Source of the DNA: Pseudomonas poae | Lineage (GTDB): Bacteria > Pseudomonadota > Gammaproteobacteria > Pseudomonadales > Pseudomonadaceae | Assembly: GCA_028869255.1 (NCBI GenBank) | Contig: CP110972.1 | Span: 2,609,001 to 2,673,000, forward strand | Length of the DNA: 64,000 bases | Direction of reading: 5' to 3' | Shown here: one piece after another, positions 52,311 through 63,500 of the stretch | Layout: every line of letters begins with the position of its first letter | Position numbering within the stretch: the first letter of the stretch is position 1 | Program-made: the position numbers and the translations under genes | The notes under the pieces: generated by a model | Told to the model about the DNA's origin: nothing | The model's input: the letters and a program-made list of their open reading frames with translations, nothing else | The model's database searches: none

Positions 52311-53156
52311 ATGCTCGTTCCTTTTCTAATCATGCTGCGCGAAGGCATTGAAGCCGCTCTGATCGTTGGCATTATCGCCAGTTACCTGCAACAGACCGGG
52401 CGCGGCCAATGGATGCCGGCCGTGTGGGTCGGGGTCTTCCTGGCGGCAGCGTTGGCGCTGCTGGTCGGCGGCGGCCTGGAACTGGTCAGTGCGGAATTCC
52501 CGCAAAAACAGCAGGAACTGTTCGAAGGCATCGTCGGCCTGGTAGCCGTGGGCATCCTCAGTTCCATGGTGTTCTGGATGCGCAAGGTGGCGCGCTCCAT
52601 CAAGCATTCTCTGCACGAATCCCTTGATCACGCATTGGCCGGCTCCAAACACCAGGTGACGGCGCTGATCCTTATGGTGTTTTTCGCCGTGGCCCGCGAA
52701 GGTCTCGAAACCGTATTTTTCCTGCTCGCGGTATTCCAGCAGAGCGAAGGTCCGGGCGCGCCGATTGGCGCCCTGCTCGGCCTGATCCTGGCGATTGTCG
52801 TGGGCTTGCTGATCTACAGCGGCAGCATGCGCCTGAACCTCGGCGCGTTCTTCCGCTGGACTGGCCTGTTTATCCTGGTGGTGGCCGCCGGCATCCTCGC
52901 CAACTCGGTGCAGGCCCTGCACGAAGCCGGCGTGTGGAACCACTTGCAGACCGTGCTGTTTGACTTCAGCGCCGCGCTGCCGATGGACAGCCCGCTGGGT
53001 TCGGTGCTGGCCGGGATGTTCGGCTATCAGGAAGCGCCGACCATCAGCACCCTCGGCGCCTATCTGATCTACCTGGTGGTGGCCCTGGTGATGTTCTTCC
53101 TGCCTGCGACCCCGCCCAAGCCCGTCGTAAAAACCTCTTCCGTTTCCAGCCAGTAA
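52311..53156 (+). CDS. efeU: Ferrous iron permease EfeU (FTR1 family)
   Basis: Inner-membrane iron permease of 281 residues with seven predicted helices. The iron-ligand motifs are REGIE in helix 1 and REGLE in helix 4. I use the ATG at 52311 (MLVPFLIMLREG); the ATG at 52296 is five codons upstream. It heads efeU-efeO-efeB plus a second EfeO/EfeM-like gene, preceded by a Fur box. Confidence 0.95.
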   Translation: MLVPFLIMLREGIEAALIVGIIASYLQQTGRGQWMPAVWVGVFLAAALALLVGGGLELVSAEFPQKQQELFEGIVGLVAVGILSSMVFWMRKVARSIKHSLHESLDHALAGSKHQVTALILMVFFAVAREGLETVFFLLAVFQQSEGPGAPIGALLGLILAIVVGLLIYSGSMRLNLGAFFRWTGLFILVVAAGILANSVQALHEAGVWNHLQTVLFDFSAALPMDSPLGSVLAGMFGYQEAPTISTLGAYLIYLVVALVMFFLPATPPKPVVKTSSVSSQ

Positions 53157-53166
53157 GGACCGTCCC

Positions 53167-54369
53167 TTGTCCAACCCAACCCCTCAACCGGCTTCGCCAC
53201 CCCGCGCCTTGCGCTGGGCCGTGGCAGGCTCGGTGGTCGTGATGATCGCCGCCGGTGCTCTGTTCTACTACGCCTCGCAACTGGCGGCGAGCAAGCGCCA
53301 GACCAACCACAATGAAATCGCCGTGACCATCCATGGCCACGCCTGTGAGCCAAATGCACTGACAGTACCCGCCGGGCGCGCCAGTTTTCGCATCATCAAT
53401 CGCTCCGATCGCGCGGTGGAATGGGAAATCCTCGACGGTGTGCTGGTGGTCGAAGAGCGCGAGAACATCGCCCCCGGCCTGAGCCAGGTGATCAACGCCA
53501 ACCTGCTGCCCGGCGACTATGCGATCACCTGCGGCCTGCTGAGCAACCCGCGTGGCACGCTGCATGTCACGCCGACGGCGGAATCCGACGCCCAGGCCAA
53601 GGCCAAGCCGTCGATGGTGGCGTTTATCGGGCCGCTGTCGGAGTTTCGCGTGTACCTGAGCAGCCAGGGCAGCGCCCTGATCAAGGCTGTGACGGCCCTG
53701 CAACAAGCCATCGCCGCCGGTGACCTAGCCCAAGCCCAGGCGCTGTATGTACCTGCCCGCGAAGCCTACCAACGACTGGCCCCAGCCTCGCAGCGCCTGG
53801 CGGAGCTGGACAACGCGATCAATGCCCGTGCCGATTACTTTGAAAAGCGTGAACAGGACCCGGCCTTCAGCGGCTTCCATCGCCTTGAATACAGCCTGTT
53901 CCAGCAACGCAGCCTCGACGGCCTGGCCCCGGTTGCGCAGCGTCTGGTCACCGATGTCAGCACCCTCAAGCAGCAGTTGCTGGCCCAGTCCCTGCCGCCG
54001 GGACAACTGGTGGGCATTGTGGTGCGCAACCTCAACAGCCTGGCGGATGTGCGTGCGATCAGTGGCGAGGAGGAACGCTACAGCCACGTCGACCTGAATG
54101 GCTTTGCCGCCAACCTCAAGGCGGCGCACAAGGTGGTCGAGCTGATGCGTCCGTTGCTGACCAAATCCGCTGCCGACCTGCTGCCCAACATCGACAGCGC
54201 CCTGGCCGCCTTCGATACCGAGCTGCAAGGCTTCAAGGTGGACACAGGCTACGCCACATATGACAGCGTCACCGCTGATCAGCGCCAGCAGATCGCGGAC
54301 AAGGCCAAGGCTCTGGCCGTTGCACTCGATGGAATCGACCCAGCCCTTGGCCTCTCCGGCCTGCAGTGA
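53167..54369 (+). CDS. efeO: EfeO-type periplasmic iron protein (cupredoxin plus M75/imelysin)
   Basis: Protein of 400 residues starting at TTG (53167) after AAGGA. A membrane anchor or signal (AVAGSVVVMIAAGALFYY) precedes a cupredoxin-like domain (HGHACEPNALTVPAG, with a later cysteine in ITCGLLSNP) and an M75 peptidase-like domain whose HxxE motif is FHRLEYSLF. It is thought to bind iron and present it to EfeU. Its stop overlaps a GTG that could begin the next gene. Confidence 0.92.
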   Translation: MSNPTPQPASPPRALRWAVAGSVVVMIAAGALFYYASQLAASKRQTNHNEIAVTIHGHACEPNALTVPAGRASFRIINRSDRAVEWEILDGVLVVEERENIAPGLSQVINANLLPGDYAITCGLLSNPRGTLHVTPTAESDAQAKAKPSMVAFIGPLSEFRVYLSSQGSALIKAVTALQQAIAAGDLAQAQALYVPAREAYQRLAPASQRLAELDNAINARADYFEKREQDPAFSGFHRLEYSLFQQRSLDGLAPVAQRLVTDVSTLKQQLLAQSLPPGQLVGIVVRNLNSLADVRAISGEEERYSHVDLNGFAANLKAAHKVVELMRPLLTKSAADLLPNIDSALAAFDTELQGFKVDTGYATYDSVTADQRQQIADKAKALAVALDGIDPALGLSGLQ

Positions 54370-54383
54370 AGACGACCAACTAC

Positions 54384-55703
54384 ATGAGTGATTCAGAACA
54401 GTTTTCTGCACAACGTCGCCGTGTCCTGCTGGGCATGGCCGCCACTGGTGCGGCCATCGCCGGCAGCACCCTTACCTGCCCGGCCATGGCCGCCGCCGCC
54501 GAGCAAGTCACCACTGCACCGCGCAGTGACAAAACCCAGGACCACCACGATTTCTACGGCAAGCACCAAAGCGGCATCGTCACCCCACGCCCGGCCTGCG
54601 GCATGCTGGTGGCGTTCGACGTATTGGCCGACGACCGCGAAGACCTGGAGCGCCTGTTCCGCACCTTGAACGAACGCATCGCGTTCCTGATGACCGGCGG
54701 CACCGTGGCGCAAGTCGACCCGAAACTGCCGCCCACCGACTCCGGCATTCTTGGCCCGGTGGTCACGCCCGACAACCTGACCATCACCGTGTCCGTCGGC
54801 GAATCGCTGTTCGATGAGCGCTTCGGCCTCGCCGCCGCCAAGCCCAAACGCCTGAGCCGCATGGTGGGGTTCCCCAACGACGCGCTGGAACCGGCGCAGT
54901 GCCATGGCGACCTGAGCCTGCAATTTTGCTCCAACACGCCCGACACCAATATCCACGCCCTGCGCGACATCGTGAAAAACCTGCCCGACCTGCTGCTGGT
55001 GCGCTGGAAGCAGGAAGGCAGCGTGCCGCCCCAGGCGCCCAGCAAACCCGGCGAGCCGGCGCAGAGCGCGCGTAACTTCCTGGGGTTCCGTGACGGTTCG
55101 GCCAACCCGAACTCCAACGATGACACCGCGATGAACCAGATCGTCTGGGTGCAACCCGCCAGCGACGAGCCCGCCAGCGACGAGCCCGCCTGGGCGGCCA
55201 ACGGCAGCTACCAGGCAGTGCGGATCATCCGTAACTTCGTCGAACGCTGGGACCGCACGCCGCTGCAAGAGCAGGAAAGCATCATCGGCCGCGTCAAGAC
55301 CACGGGCGCGCCCATGGATGGCCAGAAAGAAACCCAGGTGCCCGACTACAGCAAGGACCCGGAAGGCAAGTTGACCAAGCTCGATGCCCATATCCGCCTG
55401 GCCAACCCGCGCACCCCGCAGACTCAGGCCAACCTGATCCTGCGTCGGCCGTTCAACTACTCCAACGGCGTCAACAAAAACGGTCAGCTGGACATGGGGC
55501 TGTTGTTTATCTGCTACCAGGCTGACCTGGAGAAAGGTTTCATCAGCGTGCAAACCCGGCTCAACGGCGAGCCCCTGGAGGAATACCTCAAGCCGGTCGG
55601 CGGCGGGTACTTCTTCACCTTGCCGGGGGTCACGGGGCCTAAGGATTTCATCGGGCGCACGCTGCTCGCTGCAACGCACCCTCAAACCACTGCCCATACC
55701 TAA
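54384..55703 (+). CDS. efeB: EfeB, Tat-exported DyP-type haem peroxidase
   Basis: Peroxidase of 439 residues from the ATG at 54384 (MSDSEQFSAQ); a GTG at 54366 overlapping the efeO stop is an alternative. A twin-arginine signal (QRRRVLLGM) sends it folded to the periplasm. The DyP signature is in NFLGFRDGSAN, with the catalytic aspartate, and the likely haem histidine lies near residue 320. A five-residue duplication, ASDEPASDEPA, sits near residue 265. It oxidises Fe(II) or assists haem iron use in the EfeUOB system. Confidence 0.94.
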   Translation: MSDSEQFSAQRRRVLLGMAATGAAIAGSTLTCPAMAAAAEQVTTAPRSDKTQDHHDFYGKHQSGIVTPRPACGMLVAFDVLADDREDLERLFRTLNERIAFLMTGGTVAQVDPKLPPTDSGILGPVVTPDNLTITVSVGESLFDERFGLAAAKPKRLSRMVGFPNDALEPAQCHGDLSLQFCSNTPDTNIHALRDIVKNLPDLLLVRWKQEGSVPPQAPSKPGEPAQSARNFLGFRDGSANPNSNDDTAMNQIVWVQPASDEPASDEPAWAANGSYQAVRIIRNFVERWDRTPLQEQESIIGRVKTTGAPMDGQKETQVPDYSKDPEGKLTKLDAHIRLANPRTPQTQANLILRRPFNYSNGVNKNGQLDMGLLFICYQADLEKGFISVQTRLNGEPLEEYLKPVGGGYFFTLPGVTGPKDFIGRTLLAATHPQTTAHT

Positions 55704-55730
55704 AAACACACCCAGAGCGGATACCGTCCC

Positions 55731-56549
55731 ATGAAGAAGTCGACTATTGCGTTGTCGTTGTTAATGACCCTTTCGCCGCTGGCAGCGTTCGCCGCTACCG
55801 CGCCGCTGGACCTGGTAGGCCCGGTGTCGGACTACAAGATCTACGTCACCGAAGAAATCGGTGAGCTGGTCACTCAGACCCAGGCATTTACCGATGCCAT
55901 CAACAAAGGCGACCTGGCCACCGCCAAGAAACTGTACGCGCCGACCCGCGTGCACTATGAGTCCATCGAGCCGATCGCCGAGCTGTTCAGCGACCTGGAT
56001 GCGTCCATTGACTCGCGCGTTGATGACCATGAAAAAGGCGTAAAGGCCGATGACTTCACCGGTTTCCATCGCATTGAGTACAGCCTGTTCTCCGAGAACA
56101 CCACCAAGGGCCTGGAAGCGCTGACCGCCAAGCTCAACACCGACGTCAACGACCTGAAAACCCGCGTCGACGGCCTGACCTTCCCGCCGGAGAAAGTGGT
56201 CGGCGGCGCCGCAGCCCTGCTCGAAGAAGTCGCCGCTACCAAGATCTCTGGCGAAGAAGACCGTTATAGCCACACCGACCTGTATGACTTCCAGGGCAAT
56301 ATCGACGGTGCGAAGAAAATCGTCGACCTGTTCCGTGGCCAGATCGAAAAACAAGACAAGGCATTCCTGGCCAAGGTCGACAAAAACTTTGCCACCGTGG
56401 ACAAGATCCTGGCCAAGTACAAGACCAAGGATGGCGGTTTCGAGACCTATGACAAGGTCAAGGAAAACGACCGTAAAGCCCTGGTGGGCCCGGTCAATAC
56501 CCTGGCTGAAGACCTTTCGACCCTGCGTGGCAAGTTGGGTTTGAACTGA
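55731..56549 (+). CDS. efeM: EfeM/EfeO-like M75 imelysin protein without cupredoxin domain
   Basis: Periplasmic protein of 272 residues with a signal peptide ([14 protein letters not shown]) and an M75/imelysin domain with the HxxE motif in FHRIEYSLF. It lacks the N-terminal cupredoxin seen in EfeO, as in the short EfeM form. It is the last gene of the operon, 27 bases after efeB, and is followed by a long hairpin. Confidence 0.92.
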   Translation: MKKSTIALSLLMTLSPLAAFAATAPLDLVGPVSDYKIYVTEEIGELVTQTQAFTDAINKGDLATAKKLYAPTRVHYESIEPIAELFSDLDASIDSRVDDHEKGVKADDFTGFHRIEYSLFSENTTKGLEALTAKLNTDVNDLKTRVDGLTFPPEKVVGGAAALLEEVAATKISGEEDRYSHTDLYDFQGNIDGAKKIVDLFRGQIEKQDKAFLAKVDKNFATVDKILAKYKTKDGGFETYDKVKENDRKALVGPVNTLAEDLSTLRGKLGLN

Positions 56550-56554
56550 TTGAC

Positions 56555-56601
56555 CCCTGCGGCATGCGACAGTCCTGAAGGGACTGCCGCATGCCGCAGG
56601 G
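56555..56601. terminator. Long hairpin between convergent genes
   Basis: CCCTGCGGCATGCG / CGCATGCCGCAGGG outer stem with an inner CAGTCC / GGACTG stem and a five-base loop. There is no strong T tract, but it sits between the efe operon end and the convergent toxin-like gene stop. Confidence 0.75.
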
Positions 56602-56610
56602 TGTCAAACA

Positions 56611-59600
56611 TCAAGCCTGATCTGGGGAAAACTGCTCAAGTGGCGCCCCTTCGGGCCTGCGGCTCAAGGGGTTGATCCTGTACCACAAGCCCCCCTTCAG
56701 AACCGCCTCAATCGCCTCGTTAGCACTGAAGCCTTTACGGGCTCCCGGCACCTGGTTCGCTGCGCCGTCAGCCCCTGAGAACAGGGTATCTGTTGCGCCC
56801 GCGGTCCACCGCCACTGCTCGAATATCTTCGCCGGCAGGTAGATGTCAGGGTTTATATGAATGTCCTTCCCATTCACGAACGCTTTCACAGTCTTGGCGA
56901 ACCGGCCGGGGGGCGCGGATAATTTGAGGGACGTTTTCCACAGGATTGAATACACCCCGCAAAAACGTACCCGCCCCTTTCAGTGCAGCCGTGGTAAAGG
57001 GTTTGCCATTAAACTTAAGCAGCAATCTTGCTCCCTGAGCAAAACTCTTCGCCCCCACCAACCCACCGGTGGCGACAAACGATGCAACGTCAATCAGAAG
57101 CCCCTTCAACCCGTCACCTATTTTGCCCTCTGCCACATCAGCCAATGCACCTACAAAAGGGATCAGGCTGAGTACCGCACGGGCATTTTCAGGCGTGAAT
57201 AACTTGGCGCCCGATGCGCTGGGGTAGGTACGCTTGAGCAGTGCAGACTGTTCGTTGGCGTGGGCAATCCGCACCTCACGGTTGCCCTGAAAGGCATAGC
57301 CCATCACCCTTTCCACTATATGTTTGGTTCTTGCGGAACCGAAGGTATCCGGTATGGAGGGTAGGGAGTCTTTCGTGACCGGGACATGGTCCAGAGCCGT
57401 TCCGTAGCGCTCGACAACTACCTTGGATGTCACCCCGCTTCGTGGCGTGGACCCGGTTTTATACGCCTCAAAATCAACCGGCAGTTCTGTGCCCAGGCGG
57501 TATTCTGCATGGGGATCGGTAAACCATCGGCCGGAAGCATTGGTCTTTTCGACAACACCATCGATTGGCAATCTGAACGGCAGATCAGTTCGTTTGACCA
57601 CTTTCAAGGAGTTTGGAAAGATCTCGTAGTAACCGTATCGGTCTGTGCCGATCACTGTCTGATAGCGCAGCAAGAGGCCATGCGTGCCCCGCTTGGCGGG
57701 GACTTTCGAGTTAGCTCCATTATCGTCCTCCACCGAGGCTCCGGTTTCTTCACGCAGGGTAAAGAATTCGACCCGCCCGCAATCCAATGCCTGGCGGTCT
57801 TCCAAGGGTAAATCATCCATTACCAGCTTTAATGCCGTTGCCTGTGCGGCCTCAGCATCAGCGATATGATTATCGATGGCCGGTATCACCAATGGCTCGA
57901 TGACAGGCAGTTTTTGGAGCCTCTCCCTGAATGTCTCCAGAGAAATCCTGGGGTGGATGACCGTGCCGTCGGTCCAAGCGCTATTCTTACCAAGTGGCGG
58001 CTCCCCGGCGAACTGGTTCATCAGGATCACATCGGTCAACCGCTTCGGGCTGTCCTTGCTGGGACCCTGCCTGACCCCAACGTTACGTGACTGGTGCTGA
58101 TCGGGATAGTTAAGCAGCTTGAGGTTGCGAATTTCATCCTCGGACATTTCCGGGAAGAGCCGCGCCAGCGCCTTGATCAGCAAGCTGGTTTGGGTGGGTG
58201 ACTCGCGCGTCAACGTCTCCAACGCTTGGTTTGCCTGCTTTTGCTGCTCGGTAAATGCGTTAGCGGCGGCCGCGTAATTTTCCGTGGAGTAATGCCGATC
58301 GAGTGGCGCAGGATAAATACCCGCCATAACGCCCCAGTCCAACAGTGCCGGGGCCCCCATGTCCTCGATCAGTTTTTCCTGGTTGGCCCTGCGGGAGCCT
58401 GGCGTGCAACCGCCATGGCTTGCGTGAAGTTCAACCGCCGATCACCCGCGACTGCACTGGCCAGGCGCATATTAATCCAGCCTGCGGAGCCGACTTTGAT
58501 ATTTTCCGGGTCCTGGTTGAGTACCTTGGCGGTATCGTCAGGCACAGCGGGGTCTTGCTTGATCAGCATCTCAGGTGCCGACTGGGCCAGAAACAGGTGG
58601 GCCATGAGTGCCGACACCTTAACGCCTGCACCTTTACTTTCCAGCTGTTTCTCGACATCGCTACGCACCTCCTTCAGCGTACGGCCCAAATTGGCGGGCT
58701 GATACAAGTCGTACCCGGCCACCGTCCCAGGCAATCCGGGCACAGGGGCGTCGATACTGAATTTGAGGACGGTCGCCAAGAGCTGAACGCGGTCGGCCCT
58801 TGGAAGCGATTGACCATCAGACACGGCATAAAGATTGATAGAGCGGGCGATTTTTTCGGCTACGTCGATGAGGGCCGGCGCATCAAAAAAGGCAGCGAGT
58901 GTGCTGTCCGCATCGGGGAAGTCACGGAAGCCCGACGTGAGCTCGAAAAACGCCTTGAGTAAATTCATGACCTTGCCAGATGCGTCTTTGAGCACGTCCA
59001 TAGCGCTGGCAGACAATGCTCCCGGAGTTGGCCCGTAGGGTGTCAGGCTTGCGTAGTTACCTGCCAATGGAGCCTGCGGTAACTTCAGGTTGAACCAACC
59101 CAACATTGCGCTTAACTGATCGACCGTTTGCGGAACGTCGAGCGCGTAAAACGCCAAGGCCTGACGCACGTCATAAGTACGCGAGGAGTACAGGGCATCC
59201 CCGGTCTTTTTGCCCAAATACATTAAGTCCGTCAGATCCTTTTCCATCTTATGGGCAGCGATTTTCTCCTTTTCAGTGCCACCGCTGTAGACCTTCCATA
59301 CCTCATCTTCAAACGTTCGCTTCAACGGAATCCAATAACCGATGTGATCGCGTATCTGCAGGTCGCCTTCCGATAGCCTGAACTCACTGCCTAACGCTTT
59401 AAAGCCGGTTTTTTCCAGAAATGCCTGGAATGTCGGTGACGCCAGGAATTGCAGAAATCGTTCACGTGGCTTTCGACTGCGCTGGTCCAGGGAAGAACCC
59501 GGCTCGCAAACCACGGTCAGCTCATCCAGCTCCAGCTTGTCGTCTTGGCGCTTTATCTGAAGCAAGGGTTGCATTTGTTCAGACAGACGCTCGCGCACAG

Positions 59601-60382
59601 CGCCGTCGTTCTGGTTTCGTCTGTGCTGCCTGAATTGCATCGCCCACTGTTCACGCTGCGCCTGCGATACGGCCGGCCAGCCATGTTTTTTAAGATGCTT
59701 GCCAAGCACATGCCCGTTTTTCGGATTGCTGGGGGGCTTCACACCATAAAAACTCAGCAGCACATCTATATGGCGAAATTCCCCCTTCTCATTCGGCAGT
59801 AAAACCCCCGTAATTGTACGGGTTAAGCTGGTTTGCGGCAGCCGTCACTTTAGCGCCAACCTCGCCCCAGCCGGACCCGTCGGTGGCCGTGAATTTGCGC
59901 GTGACATGTTTCCCATCGATAACCACGGTGCCCTCTACCCAGTCGCTGTAAACACGCACTGTCGATAGGTCCAAGCCCTTGGATTTGAACCAAGACTGCA
60001 CCGGCTGCTTCTGTGCCGCCTCGACGAAGAGGTCAACGAAGGGTTTGACCGACGAGTGTTCAGGGATGAGGTGGCGGTGCAGCAAACCGGAAATGAGCCA
60101 GGTATCGAGCGCTGACTGCAGATGCTTATCCGCTTTTTCCACATCCGCAGGTGCTGGGCCCGCGACGCTTGCCGGCAAGGTTTCTCGCCTGTTGCGTGCA
60201 GAGGGTTGGTCAAGCCTGGCTTGCGTCAGTTGCCCGCTCAAGCGGCGTGAGGTGGCGGTAAACGCCAGGGTCTCAATCTCGACCGGTTTGTCTGCGGGCT
60301 GGGGTGTAAGCTCGGCGTAGCTACTGCTACCTGCCGACGTATAGGAGGACGTATCGATAAGATTTCCAACAATGGTCGACAT
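56611..60382 (-). CDS. Large toxin-like protein (dermonecrotic-toxin-like family), three frameshifts
   Basis: Paralogue of the 47510 and 60561 genes, 1256 residues after correction from the ATG at 60382. Blocks in order: TDGSGWG, GTVAGYDLYQPANLGRTL, AHLFLAQSAPEMLIK, GSAGWINMRLASA, LLDWGVMAGIY, LPLEDRQALDCGRVE, FGSARTKHIVERVM, LIPFVGALADVAEG and a C-terminal LWYRINPLSRRPEGAPL. Three one-base changes split it: an extra base in the run at 59805-59809, a missing one at 58387-58389 and an extra one at 56908-56913. All three corrections rejoin sensible protein text. No signal peptide or transmembrane anchor is seen beyond a hydrophobic patch near residue 1100. It might be a secreted effector; the export route is unknown. 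Confidence 0.75.
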
Positions 60383-60529
60383 TCTAAGTGCTCTTCACGG
60401 TTAAGCTCGCAAGAGTTCTTGTCCTTAAGAACGGTCGACGGCGAGATTACGAGTCAGAACCTATTGGCAGAGTAGGTCAATTCTGAACCTGAGTCGCAAA
60501 GACTGAAGCATCCTACGACAACCAGCGCA

Positions 60530-60553
60530 CCCCGGACCTGAACAGGCCCGGGG
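60530..60553 (-). terminator. Hairpin after the third toxin-like gene
   Basis: CCCCGG / CCGGGG outer stem with an inner CCT / AGG pair around a mismatch, seven bases beyond the gene's stop. It lacks a clear T tract. Confidence 0.55.
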
Positions 60554-60560
60554 CACAGCT

Positions 60561-63500
60561 TCAAGTCGTCAACTCAAACCCGTCCAGCGGTGTACCCATC
60601 GGCAAGCCGGTGTGCGGATGGATCGCGTACCAATTTCCACCCAATTGCACCGCTTGAACCGGCACGGAATGATTTTGACCGTTGCGAGTGGTCGGGGACG
60701 CATTGTCCGCCAAACGCCTCACCCCGCCACCCACGGCCAGAAACGTGCGCATCTTTTCTTCCACAGCACCAAGCGTACTCAGCAAAGATATCGATGGCGT
60801 CTTGCCCAATAGCTTTGGCACAGCGATGACACCTTTACCGGCGGCCACCACGAGATCCGCTGCGCCATCCAGCGGGTTCAAAAAGCCACTGACGACCTGA
60901 ACGCCCTTTTCCAGTACGCGAAAAGCCTTGGCGCCAAAGGGCGCGACGACCTTTGTGGCTTTGCTGAAAGACTTCAAGGCTGACCCTGCGCCCCCCAAAA
61001 AGGCACCGGCAGTGTCGAGCAGCAAGCCTCGCGTACCATCAACCAGGTTGCCATTGGCCAGATCCGTGATTGCCCCCACAAAGGGGATCAAGCCGAGCAG
61101 AATCCGATCATTCTCAGCTAATGCTTCCCGCTGTTGCTCCAGAGGCAACTTGCCCTCGGCAGCCTTCAACACGCTATCGCGGTGATGGACAAAATTGCCC
61201 TGCATTATCCGGTTAACGATTTCACGGGTTCGCGCTGAAGAAAAACTGTTGGGAACAAAGTCCGCCTTGGCGCTCTCGGCAGACGGCGGCGCTGCGGCCA
61301 GCGTATCCCCCAGTTTCTCGAGGATGATGCCCGGTGACGACACGCCCGGCACAGGTGTTGCGCTGGTGCTATAAGCCGCGAAATCGAAAGGCTGTAGGTC
61401 CCCAACCTGCACCTGGGTGATGGTAGGCGCACCCGGCACATACGTTTTTGGTCGGTCTTGCAGGGTACCGCCCAGCTGCAGTTTAGCCGGCAGCTCCTCG
61501 CGCTTGACGATCAGCATTTTGTCCGGGAACACCTCGAAATAACTGATCTCCCCTTTGTATTCGCAACGCAGCAATGTGCCTTTGCGCCCTCGCCGCTCTT
61601 CTACCAGCCCCGATGTCTGCTCGACGGTGGGTATGTCATCGACTTGCTCGCGCAACGCAACCGGCTCGACGCTGCCCAACTCCAACGCCTGGCGATCGGC
61701 CAAAGGCAGATTCGCAATCATCCGTTGAGTGGTGGTGCTCAAGCCCTGCTTGAGGTTGTCCAGAGTAGGCATCAATGGCACCGGGCAGTTGGGCCTGAAC
61801 ATCCGGCAAGTTGGCGATCCTGGCGTTCAACGCTTGCACATTTTGATCAACTGCAGCCTGTTGAGCCTTGCTCAGGTCCTGGTTTGAATCATAGGGGGTT
61901 GAATGCTTTGGCGGCGTGGGCGGCTGCTCCCCGGGAGCCAGCAGCATCCAGCGGTTCTGCGTCAGGTCTCCCGTCATGTAAGTTTCGAGCAGAGCGCGCG
62001 TCTTCGGCTCTGACGGTTTCATGTTGCGACGTTCATCCGCGTCGGCAATGTGCACCTTCATGGCTTTCAATTGTTCAACGCTGCGGCCCGGAAACTCCTT
62101 TTGCAGGTTCGCGATCGCCAGGTCCTGTCGAGTGGGCAGCGGCGCTTTGAACACCTTTAGCGCGTGAACAAGCTGTTCGTGCTGGGTGGCGAAGGCTTGC
62201 GTAGCTTGCTGATAATGCTGCGGTGTATAGAGACCGTCTACCGGCTTGGTGTAAAGCCCCTGCATCAGGCCCCAATCCAACAGAATGTTGATCCCATAGT
62301 TGTCCATCACAGCAGCCTCCTCAGTCGTGCGGGGTTCCAGACGGCTGAGGGCAATGATTTCCTGGTAACTCATGCTGCGCGAACACCCGGCGCCACCCAG
62401 ACGCTCGGCGAGTGCAACCCCCAGCCGCAAGTCTGCCCACTCCGAAGAGCCCATGCGCAATGTCGAGGGAATCCCCCGTACCAGGAACTCAGGCGCTGCA
62501 CTTGCGAGGAACAGGTGGGCCGCCAGTGGGGCGGCCCTGGGATCGAGCAGCGGGTTAAGCTTGAGATGAGCTTCAAGGTCCTCACGCACCTGCGCAAGGG
62601 GCCGTCCGCTGTTGTTGGCCTGATACAGGTCATACCCGGCGACGGTCCCGGGGCGGCCAGGGGCATCAGGATCAATCTGCAACTTGATGGCGGCGATAAA
62701 CCATTGCCTGCGCTCCTGATCCGACAGTTGTGGGGTACCCGATGCACCCACGAAGCGCCGATTGTTGGCGAAGGTATCGCCTAACAGCAGGGCCGTATCG
62801 TCATGCAGCAACCGATCAAGAAAATGATCGGCAAGATGCCGCAATACTGCGGGGTTGTTCAGGCCCAGGATGCCCCCGGCGTCCAGCCGCCCCAACAGGT
62901 GGAATGCGCTCGATTCGCTTGGAACGGCGTTATCGTTCAACGTGACCAAATCGGCTCTGTCGGCAGCAGACAAGACCCCCGGTGACCAATTGTCGGCTAA
63001 CAGGCCGGAATAATTGCCGTGGGGTGGTGGAGGCGGCAAGGATGCAGTGAGCCAGCGGACGGCATTGCGCAACTCGCCCACCGTCTTGGGTAGCGCCAAC
63101 CCGTGGGATTGCAGAGCATCCTCAATCGACACCGTGCCCCCTTCGCTGCCAACCAGCGCCGAGGTGCTGCTTACCTGCACTTGCAGATCGGACAGCGACA
63201 CTGCTTCCTCATCGGGTTTCTGGGCGATAAGTGGCGTAAGAACGCTTGCCAGATGGGCACGTTCATCCAACGCGTCAATGGCGGTTCTGGCGGTTTGCAC
63301 CCGGCTCTGAAGTTCGGTTTTTTTCTCGGGTGTCGGCGCAGACCAGTCGGTCGCCGACAGCTCCTGCCGGGCTCGTGTTACGTCGCCGTCGCCGGTGGGC
63401 GGTGTCACGCCATACCAGCGCAGGATCGCATTGCGCGAAAAGCTGTCGTCGCCAGGGCCCGCATACGGCAAGCCCTTGCCTTCGGAATCGAGGGCTCGCG

